Assembly (NCBI RefSeq): GCF_039541575.1
Contig: NZ_BAABGM010000017.1
Location: 4,652-68,651, forward strand
Direction: 5' to 3'
Origin: Fodinibacter luteus
Lineage (GTDB): Bacteria > Actinomycetota > Actinomycetes > Actinomycetales > Dermatophilaceae
Length of the DNA stretch: 64,000 nucleotides
Positions 17,348 through 25,539 of the stretch are shown here, piece by piece. The translations under genes were made by a program, and so were the position numbers. How positions within the stretch are numbered: the first letter of the stretch is position 1; every line of letters starts with the position of its first letter. Under the pieces are notes generated by a model, which was not told where the DNA came from, searched no databases, and was given only the letters and a program-made list of their open reading frames with translations.

Positions 17348-18820
17348 ATGAGCACCGAGGAGCCCACGACCCAGACCCAGGACCCCGCAATCGTCGAACG
17401 AGCGCTGCGGGTGGGGCTGGAGGACTTCGAGCTCAGCGCCGACGACCGGGCCCTCCTCGACCGCGGCGACGACGCCCTCGACACCGAGGTGGCCGCCGGC
17501 CCGCTGCCGGTCGTCGCCGTCATCGGCCGCCCGAACGTCGGGAAGTCCACGCTCGTCAACCGGATCATCGGCCGCCGCGAGGCCGTCGTCGAGGACGTCC
17601 CCGGCGTCACCCGCGACCGGGTCGCCTACGAGGCCGACTGGGTCGGGCGCCGGTTCACGCTCGTCGACACCGGCGGGTGGGCGGTCGACGCCAAGGGCAT
17701 CCACCTGCGCGTCGCCGAGCAGGCCGAGATCGCGGTCGAGCTGGCCGATGCCGTGCTCTTCGTCGTCGACGCGACGGTCGGGGCCACCGACGACGACGAG
17801 GCCGTCGTCAGGCTGCTCCGCCGGGCCGGCAAGCCCGTCGTGCTCATCGCGAACAAGGTCGACGACCAGCGCACCGAGGCCGACGCCGCGGCCCTGTGGA
17901 GCCTCGGACTGGGCCAGCCGTGGCCGGTCTCGGCGCTGCACGGCCGGGGCAGCGGTGACGCCCTCGACGCCCTCCTCGAGGTGCTCCCCGAGGTCTCGGC
18001 CATGGGCGGCGCCTATGAGCGCGGCGGCCCGCGCCGGGTCGCCCTCGTCGGCCGTCCGAACGTCGGGAAGTCCTCGCTGCTCAACAAGCTCGTCGGCCAC
18101 GAGCGCGTCGTCGTCGACGACGTCGCGGGCACGACGCGCGACCCCGTCGACGAGCTCGTCGAGATCGGGGGGCGAGCCTGGCGCTTCGTCGACACCGCCG
18201 GTATCCGGCGCCGGGTCCACCAGACCCGGGGTTCGGACTTCTACGCCTCGCTGCGCACCCAGACGGCCCTGGAGAAGGCGGAGGTCGCCGTCGTGCTCGT
18301 CGACGCCTCCGAGGTCATCTCCGAGCAGGACGTCCGGGTCATCCAGCAGGTCATCGACGCCGGGCGGGCCCTCGTCATCGCGTACAACAAGTGGGACCTC
18401 ACCGACGAGGAGCGCCGCCACTTCCTCGAGCGCGAGATCGAGCGCGACCTCGTGCAGATCCCGTGGGCGCCCCGGGTCAACGTCTCGGCCCGCACCGGAC
18501 GGCACACCGACAAGCTCGTCCCCGCGCTCGACACCGCCCTCGCTTCATGGGAGGCCCGGATCCCGACCGGGCGGCTCAACGCGTTCCTCGGCGAGGTCGT
18601 CGCGGCCCACCCGCACCCGGTGCGTGGCGGGAAGCAGCCCCGCATCCTGTTCGCCACCCAGGCGGGCACCCGGCCGCCGCGGTTCGTCCTCTTCGCGTCG
18701 GGCTTCATCGAGGCGGGCTACCGCCGGTTCGTCGAGCGCCGGCTGCGTGAGGAGTTCGGCTTCGTCGGCACCCCGATCGAGATCTCCGTGCGGGTGCGCG
18801 AGAAGCGTGGCCGCCGCTGA
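17348..18820 (+). CDS. der: Ribosome-associated GTPase Der (EngA)
   Basis: This encodes 490 residues, choosing ATG 17348 over the in-frame GTG at 17330. There are two tandem GTPase domains, each with a GRPNVGKS P-loop, at about residues 60-67 and 235-242. DTGGW and DTAGI are the G3 motifs, and NKVD and NKWD the G4 motifs. A KH-like domain closes the protein (VGTPIEISVRVREK). An N-terminal extension of about 50 residues is typical of actinobacterial Der. It acts in 50S subunit maturation. It is the last core protein gene before the tRNA and the integrated element. Confidence 0.96.
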   Translation: MSTEEPTTQTQDPAIVERALRVGLEDFELSADDRALLDRGDDALDTEVAAGPLPVVAVIGRPNVGKSTLVNRIIGRREAVVEDVPGVTRDRVAYEADWVGRRFTLVDTGGWAVDAKGIHLRVAEQAEIAVELADAVLFVVDATVGATDDDEAVVRLLRRAGKPVVLIANKVDDQRTEADAAALWSLGLGQPWPVSALHGRGSGDALDALLEVLPEVSAMGGAYERGGPRRVALVGRPNVGKSSLLNKLVGHERVVVDDVAGTTRDPVDELVEIGGRAWRFVDTAGIRRRVHQTRGSDFYASLRTQTALEKAEVAVVLVDASEVISEQDVRVIQQVIDAGRALVIAYNKWDLTDEERRHFLEREIERDLVQIPWAPRVNVSARTGRHTDKLVPALDTALASWEARIPTGRLNAFLGEVVAAHPHPVRGGKQPRILFATQAGTRPPRFVLFASGFIEAGYRRFVERRLREEFGFVGTPIEISVRVREKRGRR

Positions 18821-18860
18821 CGTCGACCTGCCCCGGGTGCCCTGGGGTGCGCCGGGGCGA

Positions 18861-18891
18861 TTGGGACGGCACCCGGCGCATGGGATAGGGT
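18861..18891 (+). promoter_or_regulatory. Possible promoter of the tRNA-Pro gene
   Basis: A TTGGGA box (18861-18866) and a TAGGGT box (18886-18891) lie 26 nt before the tRNA 5' end. The 19-nt spacing is slightly long. Reading GATAGG (18884) as the -10 instead gives 17 nt. Confidence 0.35.
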
Positions 18892-18917
18892 TTCGACGCT
18901 CCCGCAGGGGGCAGCCA

Positions 18918-18991
<74 letters not shown>

Positions 18992-18992
18992 C

Positions 18993-19331
18993 TGATGTTT
19001 ATGCAGGTCAGAGACCTAGGGGGGTCACGAAGCCCGGTTTCGTGCAACAAACGTGCAACAAGGGGATCGTTGGCCGTCGCCGAGGGGGAGGCGGGGACCG
19101 CGTCATCGTGGCGGTCCAGCCGAGGGGCAGGGCCACCCGCCTGAACTGGGGAAACGCGCAAGACGGGCCCCCGTCAGCCGCCACCGGACAGCTGTCTGTG
19201 TGGCCCCGCTGGTCTCATCACCTGAGACGTGCAGCGGCAGCCGGGACGAGTTCGTGCCGGCGGGGCCTGAGGCGGTCAGTGCCGCCGCCGCAGCCGCGAG
19301 TCAACGATTGTGGACCGGGGCTGAAGGGCGG
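18993..19331. other. Left-end region of the element without a gene
   Basis: This stretch of about 340 nt holds the attL-proximal repeat TGCAGGTCAGA (19002-19012) and the GTGCAACA pair at 19042-19061. The open frames crossing it have no recognisable protein features and I do not call them. Confidence 0.5.
19042..19061. repeat. Arm-type integrase-site candidate, left end
   Basis: GTGCAACAAACGTGCAACAA is two copies of GTGCAACAA separated by 2 nt, 50 bp inside attL. The same 20-mer with one mismatch occurs at 58082-58101 near the other end. Paired short repeats inside both ends are what arm-type binding sites of a tyrosine integrase look like. Confidence 0.55.
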
Positions 19332-19577
19332 CGGCCACGCGCTCGACCCCCAGCCGCGTCTCGAGCCCCGGAGTGCCGGGCGGTGTTGTGCAGCGCCTCG
19401 GTCGCGACGCGAAGGGCGGCGACCTCCACGGCGGCGGGGATGCCGGCGACGATGCCGCGCCCCTCGACGCACACGTCGAGGCCCGCCGTGGCGAAGCCGT
19501 GGGCCACGGCGTGCATCGCCTCGCTGAGCCTCAGGTCGTCCAGGGCAGCGGGCCTCAGCCCGTCGACGATGCGCCGT
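19332..19577 (-). pseudogene. Sensor histidine kinase fragment (duplicated remnant)
   Basis: About 245 bp are nearly identical to 20852-21097 inside the intact histidine kinase gene, in the same orientation. The fragment encodes the end of the dimerization domain and the start of the ATPase domain (RRIVDGLRPAALDDLRLSEA, then VAALRVATEALHNTARHSGA). A small indel near 19354-19360 shifts the frame relative to the parent. There is no phosphoacceptor His region or glycine box. It lies downstream of the response-regulator gene and is best read as a leftover of a duplicated kinase. Confidence 0.8.
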
Positions 19578-19956
19578 GCCGACACCCCGGCGGTGCACCC
19601 CATCAGCTGGTCGCCTGGGGGCACTGAGACGCACCAGATCCGCCGACTAGATCGATCAGCGGCCACGATGGAAGAAATGCTGGATCAACACGCATCACAC
19701 GCTGACGGTGCGCCCGACGGGTGGCGAGGCCACCTGGATTGTCCAGGCTCCTGGCAGTGGAATGAGCGTCACACCAACAACAGCGCGCAAATTCACACCA
19801 AGCGAGACGTTCAGCTCGGTCATGGCCGTGGCTCCGCTGAACTCCACGCATCCGCCGCCATGACAACCGGTCGCCTCCCCGCGGGTGTGGCGCACACGGA
19901 CGCGCCTACCGCGCGTGCATATCGGTCGATTCGTCAGGACTGCCGACGACCCGGGC
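19578..19956. other. Gene-free stretch beside the regulator genes
   Basis: This stretch of about 380 nt has only short open frames on both strands, including a 66-codon minus-strand frame at 19695-19895. None has a Shine-Dalgarno with a recognisable product. Base composition is less GC-rich than in neighbouring genes. Confidence 0.4.
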
Positions 19957-20628
19957 TCACCCCGACCCTAGCCCTGCCTGGCGTGCCATGAGGATTGCGG
20001 TGGCCCGGTCGCTGGCTCCTATCTTGGCCAGGACGTTTGACACCACGTTGCGCACTGTCTTGTCCGAAAGGTAGAGCCGGGAGGCGATTGCGGCGTTCGA
20101 CAGGCCCGCCGCGACGAGATCGAGGACCTGCAGCTCGCGGTCGGTGAGGTGCGGGAAGGACTCCGCTCCGCGTCTGGCCGTCTGGGCGGATTCGCGCACC
20201 CTGCTGAGGACCTGTTCGGCGACGGTGCCGCCGAACACCGCTCCGCCGGCCGCGACATCGTGCAGGGCACGGGCGACCTCCTGCTTGGTGGCGCCCTTGA
20301 CGAGGTAACCCCGTGCCCCTGCGCGCAGCGCGGCGAGCACACTGTCGGCACCCTCGTGCATCGAGAGCACGAGCACCTGCGTCGCGGGGCACCTGGCGAC
20401 GACCTCGCGGGTGGCCTCGACGCCGCCAAGCCCGGGCATCGAGAGGTCCATCAGCACGACGTCCGGGCTGAGCGCCTCGGCCAGGCGTACGGCCTCGTGA
20501 CCGTCCCCAGCTTCACCGACCACCTCGACACCGGCGAGTGATCCGAGGACCATGGTCAGGCCTTCTCGGTACACCGGGTGGTCGTCGGCGACCACCACGC
20601 GCAGAACCTCGCGGTCCGTTGTACTCAT
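19957..20628 (-). CDS. NarL/LuxR-family response regulator
   Basis: This encodes 223 residues. The receiver domain has the acidic pair VVVADDHP (about 11-18), phospho-acceptor Asp61 in VVLMDLSMPGLGG and the conserved Lys in GYLVKGAT. The C-terminal LuxR-type HTH is LTDRELQVLDLVAAGLSNAAIA then LYLSDKTVRN (about 155-200). The ATG overlaps the stop of the upstream kinase (ATGA), so kinase and regulator form one operon. It probably activates nearby genes; repeated CGGGACAT motifs at 22755-22786 and 23957-23997 are candidate sites. Confidence 0.93.
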   Translation of the reverse strand: MSTTDREVLRVVVADDHPVYREGLTMVLGSLAGVEVVGEAGDGHEAVRLAEALSPDVVLMDLSMPGLGGVEATREVVARCPATQVLVLSMHEGADSVLAALRAGARGYLVKGATKQEVARALHDVAAGGAVFGGTVAEQVLSRVRESAQTARRGAESFPHLTDRELQVLDLVAAGLSNAAIASRLYLSDKTVRNVVSNVLAKIGASDRATAILMARQAGLGSG

Positions 20629-22685
20629 GCTCCAACCTCCGCGCCGGTCCGGCCGGGCGGGAGCTCGGCCCCCAGGGTGTCGGGAACGGGCAGCCGGGCG
20701 AGCACGAGCGTGCCGCCGGCCGGCCCGGGGGAGACCGTGCAGGTCCCACCGATCTCCTCGGCCCGTTCGCGCATCGAGACCAGGCCGACGCCGGGGGTCG
20801 GCGCGGGCGGCAGGCCTCGCCCGTCGTCGGCCACGGTGACCTCGAGGGCGTCGGCCACGCGCTCGACCCCTAGCCGCACCTTTCGGGCCCCGGAGTGCCG
20901 GGCGGCGTTGTGCAGCGCCTCGGTCGCGACGCGAAGGGCTGCGACCTCCACGGCGGCGGGGAGGCCGGCGACGTTGCCGCGGACCTCGACGCGCACGTCG
21001 AGGCCCGCCGTGGCGAACCCGTCGGCCACGGCGTGCATCGCCTCGCTGAGCCCCAGGTCGTCCAGGGCAGCGGGCCTCAGCCCGTCCACGATGCGCCGTA
21101 CGGTTGCCACGGCTCCGGTCAGCAGCGACTCCGCCCGGGCCGAGAGGGCGGCGACCTCCTCGTCTGTCGTGCGGCTGCGCACCTCCCCGACCTGGAGCGC
21201 CACAGCAGCGAGCACGGGGCCGAGGTCGTCGTGCAGGTCGCGACGTAGCCGGCGCCTCTCCTCCTCGCGTGCGGTGACGATCCGTTCGCGGGAGGTCTGG
21301 AGCGCCTCCCTCAGCTGCACGGCGTGGGCGGCGACCGCGACGTGGCGGGCGAGGTCGTCGAGGAGCCTGAGGTCACCGGGGGAGAGCGGGCGGCCGACGC
21401 GCCTGGGACCGACCTCGAGGTGCCCGACGACGGTTCCGGAGTACACGAGCGGCACCCGGATGCCGTCGGACGCGGGGGTCCCACTGGCGGATGACGGGCC
21501 GTCCTCGACCTCGACCACGACCCAGGGCAGCTGGAGGGCGTGCCGCACGGCATCCGCAGAACCGCGCAGCGCCTCGGGTCCGACCGGCTCGGACGCCGCC
21601 TCGAGGCGTTGTCCCAGTCGCACCAGCGCCCGGTAGGGGTCGGCGCGGTCGCCTCGGGCCACGCGGTCGACGAACCGTTGCACTCGTCGATGTACCGGCT
21701 CGGCGCCGAGCGCGACGAGCACCGTCGCGACGAGCGGTGCGCCGGTGCGCTCGCCGAGCAGGTCCCCGACCGCGAGGACCACCACGACATACACCGCGAC
21801 GACCACGGAAGTCAGGACGGCGTACACCAGCGTGCGGTTGATGACGAGGTCGACGTCCCACAGTCGGTAGCGCAGGCTCGCGACGGCGATGCCGAGCGGC
21901 AGCGGCAGCACGGCGACCGCGAGCAGGACGTCGGAGCCACCTTCGGGACCGAAGACCTGCCCGAGCGCGAGAAGGGCAAGACTCAGCACGGCGCCCCACA
22001 CGACCCACTTCCCCTGCTGCCTCTCCTCCCCGACGGAGCGACGAAGGCGTTGCACCAGCGAGATCAGACCCGCGACGGAGCACACCGCGAGCAGCGGCAG
22101 GGAAGCGGCGAGCAGCACCGGGCCGATCGCGGTACCCGTCGGTGAGGTGACGGACGGGTCGAGCCCGTCCAGGGGTGGGCGGTCGAGCTGGTCGTAGGGG
22201 GTGAGCGCCCACCCGGCGACCGCGAGCGCGCTGACCGCCAGCGCGGCCCACCACACGACCCGCCACACGCCGACCGGGTACGCGCCGTCGGGCAGCCGAA
22301 GTGGGAGCAGCGCGGCAAGGACGCAGTACCCCACGACCCACACCCACGTCCCGAGCCACAGCGCCAGCTCGCCCGCCGGGAGCGACCCGGGGTCCACGAC
22401 GAGCGCGTGCCTGGCCCAGTCCAGGCAGAACGAGGCGAGCGTGAGCGCGAGGCCCACGACCAGCAGCATCCACCCGATGACGAGGCGGGGACGGCGGAAC
22501 GCGACGAGCCCGCCGGTGACACCGAAGACGGCGCCGGCCAGACCCGGGGCGGCAGGAGGCACGTCGTCGGCGAGCCCGAGCACAATCGACCACGCGGTCA
22601 GGGTGAGGGTGAGCGCACCAGCCACGACGGCAAGCGTGGATGTGCGCGTGACGACGTCCGGCTCGACGGACGGGACGGGCGTCAT
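20625..22685 (-). CDS. NarL-type sensor histidine kinase (HisKA_3)
   Basis: This encodes 686 residues from ATG 22685. In-frame ATGs at 22718, 22727 and 22736 are alternatives. The N-terminal half is a multi-helix membrane domain (for example TLTAWSIVLGLA, LVIGWMLLVVGLALTL, LLAVAVLPLPLGIAVASLRY). A GAF-like cytoplasmic segment follows (LQLPWVVVEVEDG to LVYSGTVVGHLEVG). The HisKA_3 motif is RRDLHDDLGPVLAAVALQ with phospho-acceptor His near 485. The HATPase domain has ALHNAARHSGA, VADDGRGLPP and GVGLVSMRERAEEIGG. The signal sensed is not evident. It is divergent from the membrane-protein gene at 22916. Confidence 0.93.
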   Translation of the reverse strand: MTPVPSVEPDVVTRTSTLAVVAGALTLTLTAWSIVLGLADDVPPAAPGLAGAVFGVTGGLVAFRRPRLVIGWMLLVVGLALTLASFCLDWARHALVVDPGSLPAGELALWLGTWVWVVGYCVLAALLPLRLPDGAYPVGVWRVVWWAALAVSALAVAGWALTPYDQLDRPPLDGLDPSVTSPTGTAIGPVLLAASLPLLAVCSVAGLISLVQRLRRSVGEERQQGKWVVWGAVLSLALLALGQVFGPEGGSDVLLAVAVLPLPLGIAVASLRYRLWDVDLVINRTLVYAVLTSVVVAVYVVVVLAVGDLLGERTGAPLVATVLVALGAEPVHRRVQRFVDRVARGDRADPYRALVRLGQRLEAASEPVGPEALRGSADAVRHALQLPWVVVEVEDGPSSASGTPASDGIRVPLVYSGTVVGHLEVGPRRVGRPLSPGDLRLLDDLARHVAVAAHAVQLREALQTSRERIVTAREEERRRLRRDLHDDLGPVLAAVALQVGEVRSRTTDEEVAALSARAESLLTGAVATVRRIVDGLRPAALDDLGLSEAMHAVADGFATAGLDVRVEVRGNVAGLPAAVEVAALRVATEALHNAARHSGARKVRLGVERVADALEVTVADDGRGLPPAPTPGVGLVSMRERAEEIGGTCTVSPGPAGGTLVLARLPVPDTLGAELPPGRTGAEVGA

Positions 22686-22754
22686 GGGCGTTGCGCGTCC
22701 TTCGGGCACCACAGGCATGGGCGCCATCGTGCCCAACGCCCGGGGGCCCTGTCA

Positions 22755-22808
22755 CGGGACAGGCCGTCCCGACCTGCCCGGGACATCGCGCCGGCAACGG
22801 GGCAGGTC
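22755..22808. promoter_or_regulatory. Candidate operator between kinase and membrane-protein genes
   Basis: This divergent region contains an inverted repeat CGGGAC-N5-GTCCCG (22755-22771), a CGGGACAT copy (22779-22786) and a 9-bp inverted repeat GACCTGCCC / GGGCAGGTC (22771-22779 and 22800-22808). CGGGACAT recurs three times at 23957-23997. A two-component regulator binding here is inference; GGGAC/GTCCC half-sites recall DosR-type boxes, but the spacing differs. Confidence 0.4.
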
Positions 22809-22915
22809 GTCCCGCGAACGAGGTGACGCGGCGTCTGCTGACGACGGGACGCCTGATCCACGAGCGTGTCCATGACGCACCGGGAGGTCCGGTGCCCACC
22901 CCAAGGAGAACTCAG

Positions 22916-23656
22916 ATGTCCCCCAGCACCACCCCCATCAGCACCTCCACTACCACCCGCGGACCGGTCAGCCGCTGGGCCGGCGACGTCGCCGGCCCGT
23001 CCCCTGAGGCCACCGGGTCGCAGCCACGCCCCGGCAACGGTGTGCGGGGCCTGGCCGCCGCCATGGTCGCCGGCCCCATCGCGATGACCGCATGGTTCCT
23101 CGTCGAACCGGCCGTTCTTCCCCGCGAAGAGCCGACGGTCTTCCTCGCGTCCGTGGCGGCCGCCCCCGGGCGCTACCTGCTCGCCACCGTGTTCCTCGCC
23201 CTGGCCGGCGCCCTGGCGATCCCGGCCGCGCTCGGCGTCGGCCGCCTGTTGCGTCCCCGGATGCCGCGCACGGCCGCCCTGCTCGTGGCCACCATGTCGC
23301 TCTCCGGCCTGGGGCTCTGGGCGCAGGCCGGCTTCCGATCGTTCGTGGTCTCCATGGTGCTCGACGGGACCGTGCCCGCATCCGCCGTCGAGAGCTACAC
23401 CGCCTTCCAGGACAACGGTCTCTTCGCGGCCCTGGTCGTGCCCGCGCTCGCGCTCGGGGCGATTTCGACCATGGTGTGGATCGGTGCCCTGCTGCGCACA
23501 CGGCTGGCCCCGCTGTGGGTACCCGCAGCCCTGCTCATCGGTGCCGTGCTCGCGTCGGGCGAGTTCCCGGACGTCGTGACCATCGGCGGCGCGGCACTCA
23601 CCGCCGGAGCGAACGTCGCCCTCGCGCGGATCCTGCTCCGAGGCCCTCGGGGATGA
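22916..23656 (+). CDS. Hypothetical multi-pass membrane protein
   Basis: This encodes 246 residues from ATG 22916, which has a clear Shine-Dalgarno (AAGGAG, 22903-22908). The N-terminal 45 residues are polar and Thr/Ser/Pro-rich. About six membrane segments follow, including GLAAAMVAGPIAMTAWFLV, YLLATVFLALAGALAIPAAL and LWVPAALLIGAVLASGEFPD. No catalytic motif is visible and I do not recognise the family with certainty. Its position opposite the kinase, behind the CGGGACAT motifs, suggests it is a target of that two-component system. Confidence 0.8.
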   Translation: MSPSTTPISTSTTTRGPVSRWAGDVAGPSPEATGSQPRPGNGVRGLAAAMVAGPIAMTAWFLVEPAVLPREEPTVFLASVAAAPGRYLLATVFLALAGALAIPAALGVGRLLRPRMPRTAALLVATMSLSGLGLWAQAGFRSFVVSMVLDGTVPASAVESYTAFQDNGLFAALVVPALALGAISTMVWIGALLRTRLAPLWVPAALLIGAVLASGEFPDVVTIGGAALTAGANVALARILLRGPRG

Positions 23657-23675
23657 CCCGGAGGTCCTGAGGGCG

Positions 23676-23707
23676 CGACCCCGCCGGCGACGCCACCGGC
23701 GGGGTCG
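23676..23707 (+). terminator. Terminator hairpin after the membrane-protein gene
   Basis: A perfect 12-bp GC stem (CGACCCCGCCGG at 23676-23687 with its complement at 23696-23707) has an 8-nt loop. It begins 19 nt after the stop codon. There is no U-tract. Confidence 0.6.
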
Positions 23708-23956
23708 TGCCTTCGATTGCGATGGAGCTGCTCGGGGGCCCATAGCTGCTGCGGGAGATCCGCTCGACACCCGAGGGACGACCACAACCAGCGAGCGCGA
23801 TTGCCCGAGCCGCGCGACGATCAGGGGGCGACGAGAGCCTCACGTGTGAAGCGTCGGATCTCTGACGCGTTGTAGGCCGGCGCCGCGTGGTCGTCGGTCC
23901 GGGGGCGCCGCGGGCCACAGTTCCAGCGCGGCGACACCACCCCACGGGCGCCGTCC

Positions 23957-23997
23957 CGGGACATTCTCGGGACATTGCGGCGATGTGCCCGGGACAT
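23957..23997. promoter_or_regulatory. Phased CGGGACAT repeats (candidate operator)
   Basis: CGGGACATT occurs at 23957 and 23968, and CGGGACAT at 23990. The start-to-start distances are 11 and 22 bp, about one and two helical turns, so all three face the same side of the DNA. They lie 23-63 bp before the ATG at 24020. The rest of 23708-24019 holds no gene that I can support. Confidence 0.45.
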
Positions 23998-24019
23998 CGG
24001 GCGCAGGAGCGTTGCGGTC

Positions 24020-24700
24020 ATGACAACCACCACAGCCCCTGTCCCATCCATCGAGGTCTCCAGCGGAGCCTCCCGTCCCAGCGCACTCCGTCGTGTCGCA
24101 GTCGCAGCCGCCGCGCTGGTCAGTTGCGCCCTTCCCGTCACCTTCACGGTGACGATCTCCGCGATGCTGGTCACCGGTGCCGACGTCGACCATCGATTCC
24201 ACCAGCTCACCGGGAAGGGCCTGGTTCTCCTGGCCCTCTGGCTCGGCTCGGTCCTGCCCCTGATCCGAGCGGGCTGGCGCGGGCGGCGTCCGTCGACCGC
24301 TGTCGGCTACCGCCACCTGGCCTTCATCGGTGCCGGCGTCGTCACCTCGGCGATCGCCGCCGGTGGCGGCGCACGGGTGCTCGTTGCGGTGGTGGCGGTG
24401 ACCGGTGCACTCCTGTGGGCCGCCATTCCCCTGCGGCCGCGGCTGGGCGGAACCATCTCCGTCGACCCCGTGCTCACGCCGCTCGCGCTGTTCGTTGGTG
24501 CGGTCCTGATGCCCTACGCCGCTGACCAGCTCGCGCCCGCGGCTACTTCGTCAAGGGTGGCGGACGGGAGGACCTGCTCCAGGCAGTGCGGACGGTCGCC
24601 GCCGGAGGCGCCATGTTCAGCCCGGCGATCGCGGACCGGCTGGGCGCGTGGTTCGGCGGACTGGCGGCTCAGTCCGGACGGGAACTGTTCCCACAGCTGA
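24020..24700 (+). pseudogene. Truncated membrane-protein gene fused to regulator sequence
   Basis: The frame from ATG 24020 (GGAG at 24006-24009) codes for about 170 residues of a membrane protein with segments such as VAVAAAALVSCALPVTFTV and GLVLLALWLGSVLPLI, ending near MPYAADQLA at about 24530. From there the reading frame runs out of phase through the C-terminal part of a response-regulator gene until a stop at 24700. The last roughly 57 residues are therefore not native. A deletion joining two genes explains this best. It could still be translated as a chimeric protein. Confidence 0.65.
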
Positions 24701-24906
24701 CCGATCGAGAGCGTGAGGTCCTGGACCTCCTCGCCCGTGGCTACGACAACCGGCGCATCGCCAAGGCGCTCTTCCTCTCCGACAAGACCATCCGCAACCA
24801 CGTGCCGTCGGTGCTCACCAAGCTGGGAGCCGCCGACCGCGCTGACGCGGTGCAGCGGGCACGTCGGGCGGGGCTCGGCGCCGACGACCCGCGCCTGACT
24901 CCATGA
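24529..24906 (+). pseudogene. NarL-family response regulator, C-terminal remnant
   Basis: In the frame ending at 24906 the sequence resumes mid-receiver at ARGYFVKGG, continues through AVRTVAAGGAMFSPAIADRL and ends with a complete LuxR-type HTH (LTDREREVLDLLARGYDNRR, then LFLSDKTIRNHV). An in-frame TGA at 24523 lies directly upstream, and the receiver domain with the phospho-acceptor Asp is missing. A GTG at 24586 could still start a DNA-binding-only protein of 106 residues. It is paralogous to the intact regulator at 19957. Confidence 0.75.
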
Positions 24907-24957
24907 CCTGAGGCCGGCGCGCCATCCGGCTGACGACTTGGGCACTGGTACCCCACG

Positions 24958-25539
24958 ATGTCCGTGAACCGATCCGGCCACTCGAGGGAACAAGTAGGTG
25001 TGACACTCGACCAGGGCGCTCCCAGCGACGCGGAGCTCATCGCGCAGATCGCCGATGGCGACCGCGGTGCGTTGCACACGCTGTTCACCCGTCACCAGCC
25101 CTGGCTGGCGGCGCGGGTCCGCCGTCGTTGCGCCGACCCGGCCATCGTCGCCGAGGTCGTCAATGACACCTTCCTCGCGGTCTGGCAGCAGCCCACCAGG
25201 TACAAGGGCGAGGGCGAGGTCGCCGCGTGGCTGTGGGGTATCGCCATCCGCACGCTCCTGCATCGCCTCCGCCCGCGCAAGTCGGTGTTCGAGCGCCTCG
25301 TGCAGTCCCGCCCGCAGCACCACCCCTCGGCGGAGGAGGCCGTGCTCCTGCAGGTCCAGCACAGCGACGTGGGCCAGGCGCTGCAGAAGCTGTCTCCAGA
25401 GCTCCTCGCCGTGGTGCAGGCAACCGTCATCGACGGCCTGACCACCCGCGAGGCCGCCGCGCTGCTCGGCATCCCGAGCGGAACCGTGAAGAGCCGCATG
25501 AGCCGGGCCCGGCTCGAGCTGAGGGAGGCACTCCTGTGA
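24958..25539 (+). CDS. ECF-type RNA polymerase sigma factor
   Basis: This encodes 193 residues from ATG 24958. A GTG at 25000 preceded by GAGGGA is an alternative start. Region 2 runs from about 33 to 105 (ALHTLFTRHQPWLAARVRRR, then EVVNDTFLAVWQQ and AAWLWGIAIRTLLHRLRP). Region 4 runs from about 140 to 192 (LSPELLAVVQATVIDGLTTR, then GIPSGTVKSRMSRARLELRE). It should direct RNA polymerase to specific promoters, probably including its own operon. Its stop overlaps the anti-sigma GTG (GTGA), the usual sigma/anti-sigma arrangement. Confidence 0.92.
   Translation: MSVNRSGHSREQVGVTLDQGAPSDAELIAQIADGDRGALHTLFTRHQPWLAARVRRRCADPAIVAEVVNDTFLAVWQQPTRYKGEGEVAAWLWGIAIRTLLHRLRPRKSVFERLVQSRPQHHPSAEEAVLLQVQHSDVGQALQKLSPELLAVVQATVIDGLTTREAAALLGIPSGTVKSRMSRARLELREALL

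Noticed and set aside
19053..19991. 312-codon plus-strand frame near the element's left end
   Set aside because: It runs antisense through the kinase remnant and the regulator's end, with no domain or Shine-Dalgarno.
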